From JAIPEI01 sp041685835 (GTDB lineage: Bacteria; Desulfobacterota; DSM-4660; Desulfatiglandales; HGW-15): 19,123 bases of DNA. How positions within the stretch are numbered: position 1 is the first letter of the stretch; each line of letters begins with the position of its first letter. The notes under the pieces were generated by a model. The model searched no databases and was not told the origin of the DNA. It worked only from the letters and a program-made list of their open reading frames with translations. The translations under genes and the position numbers were made by a program. Shown here piece after piece: positions 7,162 through 13,926 of this stretch. The DNA is taken from contig JAWLEX010000056.1 in assembly GCA_041685835.1 (NCBI GenBank), positions 1-19,123 of the forward strand, written 5' to 3'.

Positions 7162-8886
7162 CTCTTCCAATTTGGCCAGAGCTTCCCTGGCGAAATCGAT
7201 CCCAGGATCCAGTTCCAGGGCGATCCGGTAATGGCGGATCGCGTTCTCCCGGTCCCCCATCTCCCGGTAGTTGGAGGCGATGTTTGCGTAGTCGATGGCC
7301 GAGGAGGGGTTGAGCGCCAGTACTTTCCTGAAGCACTCGATGGCCTCTTCGTGCTCCTTGAGCTTGAAAAGACAGAACCCCATGAGATTGTGGATGTCCG
7401 TGCGTTCGGGGTCCGCTTCCTCCCCCTTTCCAAGGGCATGGACGGCCTCACGATATTTTCCGAGTTCCTTGAGGCACTGCCCCATGTAGGAGTAGATACC
7501 GGCAAGGTCCTCCTGCCTGGGGGAAAGATGAAGGGCCTCCTCCAGCCTGCCAAGGGCACCTTCCGGGTCCCCTGTGGACAGCAGGCAAAGCCCCTGAAAG
7601 AAACGGATGTAGTATTTGCCGGGAAGCAGCCTGTCCAGCCTGTCCAGCTCGCCCAGTGCCCACAAAGGGCGGCCCCCTTGAGCGATCAGTTTGGCCGTGA
7701 ACATGCCCACGCTCGTAGCCTCGGCCCTTTCCCTGAAGTGGGCCCCCGGCACAATGGTATAGAAGGCCGGGATTTCCAGGAGGGGATGGGTGGTCTCCAC
7801 CGTTATCACTTCGAATCCCCTCTCCCCAAGCGCTGTCAGGCAGTTTTCCACTTCCACGCGAAGGTTGGGGCTGGAGATGTCAGGGAGTGCTGTGAGGCCG
7901 ATGTCTCGGCCCGGGTTTATGACAAAGTCCACGTCCTCTAAGCCCTTGGGCTTGGGCAGGCCGCTCGCCACATAGTTGGATCCGGTGTTGAAGTCGCCTG
8001 CGAGCTGGGCCGCCTCGGTGAGGGCCCGGCTCAAGGCCTTTTCCGGCGAGGTCGTTGTGCCGGCGGTCCATACGATTTCACTCTGCTCCGGAAAGGTGGC
8101 CGGATCATAGGCAAGCACTCCCACACTGGGAATGCCCATGCCCAGCGTGAAGTCCGTCAAGTGCAATTCAACCCCCGCGCCGGAGTACTTGCCCAGCATG
8201 TCCCGGACCAGGCCGTCTCGTACGTCATCCAACCGGAGTGCGGCGGTCTTCAGCCTCTGCCGGCTCACCAGGGATGATACGTGACGCTCAACGACCTCAC
8301 AGATTCCCTGGAGCAGGGCCTCCTCGGCGCAGTTGCCGGCTGACGGGCCGTTGAACTCATTGATGGCGTAAAACCAGTCGAACGGCACCAGGACCTCTTT
8401 TTGCCGTGTCAAGTTGTACCCGGTGCACCATCGCATGGGAAGGCGCTCAAAGGCCCTGCGGGCGGGCTCGAGATCGTCGCTCTCCTCGTGCACCGAGCGG
8501 GCGACCAGATCAAAGGGAACGGCCCGGTCCTTTAGGTTCCGGTGCTCGTCTATCACGAAGTTGGCAGGGTCTGCGTTGAAGGTGAAAAAACTGAAGCGCT
8601 CGGCCAGTTCCATAACAGCGCTGGCCTCGGCCTGGGCCGCGGTGCCGCCTTTGCCCATCTGTTTTTTCGTGCCGGTGACCTCCTCTGCATCCCGGCCGCA
8701 CAGGCTGAAAAAGACGGGTATGCCCAGACGTCCGTTGTCGATGCGGACCGTGTCCTGAAGAATGTCCAGGTCGATGCCTTTGAGCCGTTCCCTAAAGCGC
8801 CGCACCGTCTCCTCCGGGGGGATCCACTTGTCCTGATCAAGGGTGTAGCCCTTGTATACGTCCTTGAGCTCGATTCTTAGGGTCAT
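7156..8886 (-). CDS. ycaO: YcaO-family cyclodehydratase/thioamide-type enzyme with C-terminal TPR domain
   Basis: 576 aa. YcaO proteins use ATP to activate a peptide amide oxygen, producing azolines, amidines or thioamides. The ATP/Mg motifs are visible: Ser89-x3-Glu93-x2-Glu96-Arg (SAVMELAER), Glu197 and Glu200 (CEVVER), and Arg287/Glu291 (SRALTE). Residues about 423-564 form about four TPR-like repeats. The layout and length match E. coli YcaO (586 aa, also with a TPR-like C-terminus, linked to RimO-dependent methylthiolation of ribosomal protein S12) rather than azole-forming YcaOs, whose C-terminus is proline-rich; this one ends in KLEEA. Its ATG overlaps the larE stop codon (ATGA, 8883-8886), implying translational coupling. 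The substrate is unknown; sulfur donation from LarE is inferred. Confidence 0.88.
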   Translation of the reverse strand: MTLRIELKDVYKGYTLDQDKWIPPEETVRRFRERLKGIDLDILQDTVRIDNGRLGIPVFFSLCGRDAEEVTGTKKQMGKGGTAAQAEASAVMELAERFSFFTFNADPANFVIDEHRNLKDRAVPFDLVARSVHEESDDLEPARRAFERLPMRWCTGYNLTRQKEVLVPFDWFYAINEFNGPSAGNCAEEALLQGICEVVERHVSSLVSRQRLKTAALRLDDVRDGLVRDMLGKYSGAGVELHLTDFTLGMGIPSVGVLAYDPATFPEQSEIVWTAGTTTSPEKALSRALTEAAQLAGDFNTGSNYVASGLPKPKGLEDVDFVINPGRDIGLTALPDISSPNLRVEVENCLTALGERGFEVITVETTHPLLEIPAFYTIVPGAHFRERAEATSVGMFTAKLIAQGGRPLWALGELDRLDRLLPGKYYIRFFQGLCLLSTGDPEGALGRLEEALHLSPRQEDLAGIYSYMGQCLKELGKYREAVHALGKGEEADPERTDIHNLMGFCLFKLKEHEEAIECFRKVLALNPSSAIDYANIASNYREMGDRENAIRHYRIALELDPGIDFAREALAKLEEA

Positions 8887-9725
8887 GAATCCTTCCTTTT
8901 CATATCATCGCTTGGAATTCCGCGGTTCAAGCTCCCGGTCACGTATCCTTCCAGATCGAGGGCCACGTGAAGGAACCCGATGTCTTTCAGGCGTGCTATG
9001 ACCGCCTTCCGCAACCCCTGTTCCAGGATGCGCGGGATATCCCCGGGCGGGATTTCCACCCGGGCGAGTCTGTTGTGGTGACGCACCCGGACGTTTAAGA
9101 ATCCGGCTTCCTCGAAAAAGCGCTCAGCCAGGTCGACCCGCTCCAGCGCGGACTTGGTGATCCTCTCCCCATAAGGTATCCTGGAGGCAAGGCAGGCCCG
9201 GCCGGGAAGGTCCCAGGCGGCGAGCCCCATGCCTCTGGAAAGCCTGCGGATCTCATCCTTTGCGAGTCGTGCGTCCATGAGTGGGGCTTCGAGGCCGGTC
9301 TCCCGGGCCGCTTGGAGGCCGGGCCTGTAATCGTCGAGATCGTCCAGGTTGGCTCCGTGGGCAATGCGGTTCACTCCTCTCTCTCCGGCGGCCTTCCTAA
9401 AAAGGGTCGACATGGCTCGCTTGCAGACATAGCAGCGATCAGGGGAGTTTTCCCTGAAGGCGTCAAGGCCGGTGGGGTCGAACTGGAGCACCACGTGGGC
9501 AATGCCCCGGTCCCTGCAGAAGCCGGACGCCCGATCCAGTTCACGTTTCGGAAAAAGAGGCCCCCGGGCCGTTGCCGCTATCACACCATTGCCCAGGGCC
9601 AGCCTGGAAGCCTCCAGCAGAAAGGTGCTGTCCACGCCTCCTGAGAAGGCCACGAGCAATGGCCCTGAGGCCTTCAGTGCTCCCGTGAGGCGTTCGAATT
9701 TTTCCTGGGCGGTTTGCTTTGCCAT
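8883..9725 (-). CDS. larE: LarE-type PP-loop sulfur transferase with three candidate cluster cysteines
   Basis: 280 aa from ATG 9725. The PP-loop SGGVDST (Ser28-Thr34) binds ATP. The C-terminal half carries CLASRIPYG with Cys178, the position of the sulfur-donating cysteine of LarE. RCYVC adds Cys98 and Cys101, giving the three-cysteine set that in some LarE proteins holds a [4Fe-4S] cluster and allows catalytic sulfur transfer instead of sacrificing the cysteine. LarE normally thiolates a nicotinic-acid-derived precursor of the nickel-pincer cofactor with LarB and LarC, neither of which is in this window. A longer frame exists from a TTG at 9794, but the extra 23 residues are unlike LarE and the ATG gives the usual N-terminus. 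It is immediately upstream of, and overlaps, ycaO. Confidence 0.85.
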   Translation of the reverse strand: MAKQTAQEKFERLTGALKASGPLLVAFSGGVDSTFLLEASRLALGNGVIAATARGPLFPKRELDRASGFCRDRGIAHVVLQFDPTGLDAFRENSPDRCYVCKRAMSTLFRKAAGERGVNRIAHGANLDDLDDYRPGLQAARETGLEAPLMDARLAKDEIRRLSRGMGLAAWDLPGRACLASRIPYGERITKSALERVDLAERFFEEAGFLNVRVRHHNRLARVEIPPGDIPRILEQGLRKAVIARLKDIGFLHVALDLEGYVTGSLNRGIPSDDMKRKDS

Positions 9726-9766
9726 GTCCCATCGGCCTTTAAAATCTGCAATTAAAACCAGCTGGG

Positions 9767-9783
9767 TCGTGAATAAGTCACAA
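9767..9783 (-). promoter_or_regulatory. Palindrome in the larE upstream region, possible operator
   Basis: On the minus strand TTGTGA-CTTAT-TCACGA is an imperfect palindrome resembling CRP/FNR-family or Rex sites, but with a 5-base spacer rather than the usual 6. A possible sigma-70 promoter overlaps it: TTGACG (9796-9801), 17 bases, then ACTTAT (9773-9778), a poor -10. It lies about 40-60 bp upstream of the larE ATG, a suitable place for control of larE-ycaO. Confidence 0.25.
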
Positions 9784-9849
9784 AAGCCGGTCAATCGTCA
9801 ACTGAATCTTGAAAAGGCTGTTTGAGTTCCTGAACAGTTTTATCTTCGG

Positions 9850-9891
9850 TCCCGGTCCCGATCCCGATCCCGATCCCGATTTGGATTTGGA
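9850..9891. repeat. Hexanucleotide tandem repeat, seven units
   Basis: Five units of TCCCGR (9850-9879) run directly into two units of TTTGGA (9880-9891), all with a 6-bp period, in the gap between larE and the Cys-rich gene. The period is a multiple of three, but no gene covers it and neither strand gives a credible protein. Such short arrays can vary in copy number by slippage. The remainder of 9726-9971 holds no recognisable gene. Confidence 0.85.
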
Positions 9892-9971
9892 TTATGCCAA
9901 TTTAATGGTTCTGCAGTGAAAAAAAGCGGCATCACCAAATTCAAACCCTGTAAAGTATCCTTTCTATTCCA

Positions 9972-10874
9972 TCATGGGTGCACTCCCGCTTCCATCTTGG
10001 CGCCTTTGCGCCTTGGCGGGAGATGAATTTTCCGGGCAAGCCGCTCCAGGGAGTCATGCACCAGTTCTTTGAGCATTCCGGCCCGTTCCGGCTCGATCCG
10101 GCGGATGCCGGCTGACAGCCGCAGGAAGTCCAGGAAGGAACGATCCATTTGAAGGAGGTGTACGGGATGGGTGCCCGGCACATCCCAAAAGGGGCCTTCC
10201 CGGAGGACGCTGTCCACCAGGCCGGCAAGCCCCGGCTCGATGGCCTCGATGAGCCGGGGGTCGCAAAAAAGGTCCCGCCCGATAATGGAGGCTAGATGCC
10301 TGACCGGGTATGCCCAGGCCCGGGGGGAGAGGTGTGAAGCAAGCAGGGGGAACGCCTTTACGAGGGAAGAGGCCGAGTGTGTGCCTCCAGGGTCCTTTTC
10401 CGCGATCATTTTGAGGATGTCGGGGCCCCAGTCCAGGAATAGAAAAAGCGGGTTCCTTTGCCTGCTGGAGTAGGAGAAGGAGTCAAGGTCACGGGCGGTT
10501 TGAAGCCAGAAGGCACGGATGTCGTCCTCCAGACAGTCGAATACATAGGCCTCCGGGCAGATCTCCCTGCGGCACTTCTCACCGAAGTCCACCCGGAAGC
10601 GGAGATCGATACCCTGGTGGCGTGCGGGGTGCAGCAGGCAGCCCACGAGACGGAAGCCGGGATCCAGGTATCCCAGGGCCCAGCAGCTGAACCCTGTGAT
10701 GGGCCGGACGCTTGTCTCCTCCGGCAGATAAGCCTTGGTGTTCTCTCGCAGGACCCGCTTGATGATGCCCTCGTAATCGGCGTGATCGTATCCGGCCGGA
10801 CGGATGGGAGGACAACATGCAAAGCAGGTCTTGTCGCCGTCCGGGAAACAGAGGGTGGATCCGCCTCGTCCCAT
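9972..10874 (-). CDS. Cysteine-rich protein of unknown function
   Basis: 300 aa from ATG 10874, preceded by GGAG five bases upstream; a GTG two codons earlier overlaps that site and is less likely. I do not recognise a named family. The N-terminal 115 residues are rich in cysteine: Cys9, Cys17, Cys20-Cys21 (FACCPPIRP), Cys64, Cys79, Cys101, Cys106 and Cys114. The C-x2-CC followed by P and later cysteines loosely recalls YkgJ-type metal-chelating proteins, but the match is not clean. The C-terminal half is helical and nearly cysteine-free (Cys204 only). There is no signal peptide or membrane segment. It lies upstream of larE on the same strand, separated by 246 bp including the hexamer repeat, so joint transcription is uncertain. 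Metal or iron-sulfur binding is an inference. Confidence 0.75.
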   Translation of the reverse strand: MGRGGSTLCFPDGDKTCFACCPPIRPAGYDHADYEGIIKRVLRENTKAYLPEETSVRPITGFSCWALGYLDPGFRLVGCLLHPARHQGIDLRFRVDFGEKCRREICPEAYVFDCLEDDIRAFWLQTARDLDSFSYSSRQRNPLFLFLDWGPDILKMIAEKDPGGTHSASSLVKAFPLLASHLSPRAWAYPVRHLASIIGRDLFCDPRLIEAIEPGLAGLVDSVLREGPFWDVPGTHPVHLLQMDRSFLDFLRLSAGIRRIEPERAGMLKELVHDSLERLARKIHLPPRRKGAKMEAGVHP

Positions 10875-10976
10875 TATCACTCCAAATGCTTATGGCCGGA
10901 AAGCCGTGATTCGTGTCCGCGGCTCGTGTCCAATGGCTGATGGCTCCTTGGGGTGTGTCAGTGCCGGTGTCAGTTA

Positions 10977-11055
10977 GTTTCCATGAGCTTGACAAAAAAT
11001 CCTCATTTCTGAATTGGAAACTTGCTGTGCCCAAAAAGCGTTTCTGGATGGGCAC
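10977..11055. mobile_element. MITE-like element, internally deleted copy A
   Basis: 79 bp that begin with GTTTCCAT, like the left end of copy B, then jump to a 68-bp block (10988-11055) almost identical to the right end of copy B (13084-13152), with a few substitutions and one indel. It ends in GGGCAC. It is flanked by CAGTTA (10971-10976) and CAGTGA (11056-11061), a likely decayed 6-bp target duplication different from that of copy B. No transposase is encoded. The right end lies 10 bp beyond the stop codon of the CBS-domain gene. Confidence 0.75.
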
Positions 11056-11065
11056 CAGTGAGGTA

Positions 11066-12127
11066 TCAAGACTTTTGCGCTTTATCCTTGCCGGCCGGAT
11101 CGGAAGAGACGAGCTGGCTGCGTCTGGACCTGGCCAGCTCCCTCTTGTCCGCCACCTCGTCGGACTCGTCCATGATTTCGCGGCCCAGTATCTCTTCCAG
11201 AATGTCCTCCAGTGTGACCACTCCGGAAAGGCCGCCGTACTCGTCGATCACCACGAAGAGCTTCTGGCGGGATCCCATGAACTGCCTGAACACCTGGTCC
11301 AGCCGGACGGTCTCCACTATAAACTGGACCGGGGCCATCAGATCCGTGAGGTGTGTGTCTCCTTTTCCCTGGGACAGGGCCATTAAGAGTTCCCGGGTGA
11401 GGACTATGCCGACGATGTCTTCCGCGTCCTGGTCATATACGGGGAAGCGGCTGTGTTCCCATCGCTTGACGAGGTCTGCGGCTTCCTGGGCCGTGAGGTG
11501 CTCACTCAGGGAAAAGATTACGGTCCTGGGCGTCATGACTTGCTTGACGGCCTTGTTCTGAAGGGAAAGGATGTTTTCGATGACCCTCTTCTGATAAGGC
11601 TGAATGCTGCCCGACTGAAACCCCAGCTGCGCCATGACCTTGAGCTCGTCAGGGGAGACCGTGTCCTGGTCCCTGTGCCTAAAGATCAGTTGGGTTACGT
11701 GTCCGCAGAGCCAGATGGCCGGGGCCATGAGGACCACGAGCCCCTTCAGGGGATAGGCCACGTAAGGCGCGAGGCGTCTGGCGTAGACCACGCCCGCTGT
11801 CTTGGGAATTACCTCGGAGAAAACGAGTATGGAGAGCGTGAAAAAGGCGGAAAACACGCCTATCCAGTCGTAGCCGAACACGGCGATGGCTGCTGCCCCG
11901 GCCACCGCCGCACCCGCCGTGTTTGCGATGGTGTTGAGGGACAGTATGGCCGTAATGGGCTTCTCCACGTTTTGCCTCAGTTCCTTGAGCACTCGCCCCA
12001 CCGATGGGTTTGATCGGACCAGGGATTCCACGTGCCTCATGGGCACGGAGTAAAGAACCGCCTCGAAAAGGGAGCATGCCCCCGAAATAATGACCGCAAA
12101 GCAGAATGCAAGTGCGAGTTCAAACAT
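11066..12127 (-). CDS. CNNM/CorC-like membrane protein, DUF21 plus CBS pair
   Basis: 353 aa inner-membrane protein. The N-terminal 150 residues are the DUF21 (CNNM) transmembrane domain with hydrophobic segments near 5-27, 60-80, 86-108 and 125-150, and the conserved VFSEVIPKTAG at 102-112. A CBS pair follows, from about MTPR (Met198-) to DEYGGLSGVVTLEDILEEI near 290-315; such pairs bind adenine nucleotides. The family includes magnesium and cobalt efflux proteins and older hemolysin-like annotations. The usual C-terminal CorC/HlyC domain is absent, replaced by a short charged tail, so this is the short form. AGGTGA just upstream supports ATG 12127. mobA lies 75 bp upstream on the same strand. 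The transported ion is not evident. Confidence 0.9.
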   Translation of the reverse strand: MFELALAFCFAVIISGACSLFEAVLYSVPMRHVESLVRSNPSVGRVLKELRQNVEKPITAILSLNTIANTAGAAVAGAAAIAVFGYDWIGVFSAFFTLSILVFSEVIPKTAGVVYARRLAPYVAYPLKGLVVLMAPAIWLCGHVTQLIFRHRDQDTVSPDELKVMAQLGFQSGSIQPYQKRVIENILSLQNKAVKQVMTPRTVIFSLSEHLTAQEAADLVKRWEHSRFPVYDQDAEDIVGIVLTRELLMALSQGKGDTHLTDLMAPVQFIVETVRLDQVFRQFMGSRQKLFVVIDEYGGLSGVVTLEDILEEILGREIMDESDEVADKRELARSRRSQLVSSDPAGKDKAQKS

Positions 12128-12202
12128 GGTTCACCTTTTCTCTTATTGTTTTATCATCACCGGGTCCCTTAGTGCGGGATGTCATGCCTTTGCTGCGTCC
12201 TG

Positions 12203-12955
12203 TCAGGTGCGTCGCCTCATTAGATCGATGGAAAGCCGAAGTTCCTCGGGCCGGTTGACGTTTATGAAGGCGTCAAGATTCGGTTCAACGATCCTGATTT
12301 CCTGTTCTTCCACGTATCGGACACGAACCTCGGAATAGAAGGATACGATGCGACGCTCCTTCCGTTCAATGGCCCGAACCATGGGGGCGATGCAGGTCTT
12401 TCGATATAGGGCGTGAAGGGGCTCTACATGGGGGCCGATTTTTGGGACCACGGCATCCCACCCTGCGGACAGCCGTAACATGTGACGGATAAGGTCGGGG
12501 TTGAGAAAAGGCATGTCGCATGCCACGAAAAACCCTGTTTCGTCGGGCATGGCGCAGAGCCCTGCGTGGACGCCTCCAAGCTGCCCGACTCCCGGATACA
12601 GGTCCTTGATTACGGGGAGGTGGAGAAAGTCGTAGGGCTCGGGATCGTTTGCGCTAAGGATAACTCGATCGAATACGCATCCGAGGGCCGCCACGGCACG
12701 CTCGATCAGGGAGACGCCGTTGATCCGTTCCAGGGCCTTGTTTTTTCCGTAGCGCCGGCTCTTGCCCCCTGCCAGCACCACGGCTGTTACACCGGAGGCC
12801 CCGGTCCCCGGCTGTTCACTCAAACGGCCCCGGCTCCGGGATCCTTCCGGTGAATCAACTCCGTCGTTATTCCTTGATTCGTCGGGCATGGGTGCAGGTA
12901 TGGTTCGGGTCCCCCGCAAGGTCCGAGGGGGTGATTCTGTGGAAGCAGGCGGCAT
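12203..12955 (-). CDS. mobA: Molybdenum cofactor guanylyltransferase
   Basis: MobA transfers GMP from GTP to molybdopterin to build the MGD cofactor used by formate dehydrogenases and related enzymes. The nucleotide-binding signature LAGGKSRRYGKNK lies at residues 61-73, CDMP with metal-binding Asp147 follows, and INVNRPEE closes the domain at 231-238. The catalytic core is complete and of normal size. The first 55 residues are polar, low in conservation character and unlike MobA, which normally starts a few residues before LAGG. Neither ATG 12955 nor ATG 12889 has a ribosome binding site, so the start is uncertain and the true protein may be shorter. The MITE copy B ends 21 bp upstream and may have altered the 5' region. 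Confidence 0.85.
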   Translation of the reverse strand: MPPASTESPPRTLRGTRTIPAPMPDESRNNDGVDSPEGSRSRGRLSEQPGTGASGVTAVVLAGGKSRRYGKNKALERINGVSLIERAVAALGCVFDRVILSANDPEPYDFLHLPVIKDLYPGVGQLGGVHAGLCAMPDETGFFVACDMPFLNPDLIRHMLRLSAGWDAVVPKIGPHVEPLHALYRKTCIAPMVRAIERKERRIVSFYSEVRVRYVEEQEIRIVEPNLDAFINVNRPEELRLSIDLMRRRT

Positions 12956-12976
12956 CAAAAGCCGTAAGTGAGTCTA

Positions 12977-13152
12977 GTTTCCATCCAGAAATGGTCTTTT
13001 TTGCCAATCTCGGCGTCAATCTGCGAGGTTGCTTGTGCGGCGTACTTCAGTACGCCTCCGCGCAACCTCTTGATTTCCTTGATCTTGACAAAAAATCCTC
13101 ATTTCTGAACTGGAAACTTGCCAGTGCCCGAAAAGCGTTTCTGGATGGGCAC
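12977..13152. mobile_element. MITE-like element, full copy B (176 bp)
   Basis: A non-coding element whose ends form imperfect terminal inverted repeats: left GTTTCCATCCAGAAATG pairs with right-end complement GTGCCCATCCAGAAACG (14 of 17), including an 11-bp perfect core at 12981-12991 and 13138-13148. A perfect 7-bp direct repeat GAGTCTA flanks it (12970-12976 and 13153-13159), as expected of a target-site duplication. It contains a long internal hairpin (13025-13069) and a terminal hairpin GTGCCC/GGGCAC. A shorter relative is copy A at 10977-11055. No transposase is encoded, so movement would need one supplied elsewhere. The rest of the gene-free stretch 12956-13330 shows nothing else recognisable. 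Confidence 0.85.
13025..13069. repeat. Long hairpin inside MITE copy B
   Basis: GAGGTTGC (13025-13032) pairs with GCAACCTC (13062-13069), and inside it GGCGTACT (13039-13046) pairs with AGTACGCC (13049-13056) around a two-base centre. The 5-6 bases between the two stems partly pair. The structure is stable in either strand as DNA or RNA and is absent from copy A. Confidence 0.85.
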
Positions 13153-13330
13153 GAGTCTAAACTTTTTATACATCATGAGGCGGCCCGAATCACGGTAAAT
13201 GTCTGAAATAGGCGATGGGAGAGATCCAGCCGGCTACGGATGATCTGATATTTCGATTTCGATAAAACCAGAACCCGGGCGGATGCAGCGGATACTCATT
13301 CTTCGCGCCGGCCGTTGTGACCTGCCCGCT

Positions 13331-13735
13331 TCAATTGCGCTCGCAGAGTTCAACGAGCACGCCGTTCGTCTCCTTGGGGTGGATGAAGGCGATGCGGGCG
13401 CCCCCGGCACCTTTTCTCGGCTCCTGATCGATCAGGCGGACGCCCTTTTCCTTGAGCTCGGCCAGGGCCTCGTCGATGTTTTCCACGCGATAGGCTATGT
13501 GCTGAATCCCTTCACCCCGCGAGTCGATGTACCGGGCCACAGGTCCGTCCGGTTCCGTGGACTCCAGCAGCTCGATCTCGCTGTCCGTGATGGGGATGAA
13601 GGCCACGGTGGCCTTCTGGTCCGCCACAGTCTCTGTGCCGTGAATGGGCAACCCGAGAACATCGGTGTAGAAACGGCCCGCCTGCTCTATGCTCTTGACT
13701 GCAATGCCGATGTGGTCGATGTGTTTTACCTTCAT
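13331..13735 (-). CDS. mce: Methylmalonyl-CoA epimerase
   Basis: 134 aa of the vicinal oxygen chelate superfamily. It interconverts (2S)- and (2R)-methylmalonyl-CoA, linking propionyl-CoA to succinyl-CoA through methylmalonyl-CoA mutase. The first half-repeat begins HIDHIGIAV (His8), and the second contains IQHIAY (His79) and VLVELCE (Glu129). These are the expected metal ligands, with another acidic position in IELLE. AAGGAGG five bases upstream selects ATG 13735; the frame continues 11 codons further but without support. Mutase and carboxylase genes are not in the window, so it is a detached member of the propionate pathway. The 171 bp between its 3' end and MITE copy B are empty. Confidence 0.93.
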   Translation of the reverse strand: MKVKHIDHIGIAVKSIEQAGRFYTDVLGLPIHGTETVADQKATVAFIPITDSEIELLESTEPDGPVARYIDSRGEGIQHIAYRVENIDEALAELKEKGVRLIDQEPRKGAGGARIAFIHPKETNGVLVELCERN

Positions 13736-13807
13736 TCCGCCTCCTTGGTGGCAAGTCGATCGCCTCAATTACTCACCACGGAATAGTTCCATCCCTCAGG
13801 CCGGCAC

Positions 13808-13836
13808 TTGCCTTTGAGGGAGTGGATGTCTATATT
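13808..13836 (+). promoter_or_regulatory. Predicted sigma-70 promoter of the zinc-ribbon / radical SAM operon
   Basis: TTGCCT (13808-13813), a 17-base spacer and TATATT (13831-13836) match the consensus at four and five positions. A start near 13843 would leave a leader of about 84 nt. The -35 is embedded in an inverted repeat, CCCTCA (13793-13798) and TGAGGG (13815-13820), which could be an operator or a structural element. Confidence 0.5.
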
Positions 13837-13926
13837 ATATCAAAGCGACTCAATATGACAGGGAGCCTGCTCCCGCATTCATTTTTGTGTAACACAACAA
13901 TATCTTTAAAACCAGAGGTTTCAACC

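Noticed and set aside
6425..7336. 303-codon antisense frame opposite the kinase, running into ycaO
   Set aside because: Mirror of the HATPase and REC coding sequence with no domain of its own.
7231..7941. 236-codon plus-strand frame opposite ycaO
   Set aside because: Shadow of the TPR and YcaO coding region. The minus-strand gene has clear motifs.
9726..9794. N-terminal extension of LarE from a TTG codon
   Set aside because: The 23 extra residues are unlike LarE and cover the upstream palindrome; ATG 9725 gives the typical family N-terminus.
9850..9891. CRISPR-like or protein-coding interpretation of the hexamer array
   Set aside because: Units are 6 bp with no spacers, and neither strand has a gene around it, so it is a simple tandem repeat.
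12977..13152. Small RNA gene or intrinsic terminator reading of the hairpin-rich repeat
   Set aside because: The flanking direct repeats and terminal inverted repeats, plus a second copy, fit a transposable element better. No T-tract or promoter supports a stand-alone RNA gene.
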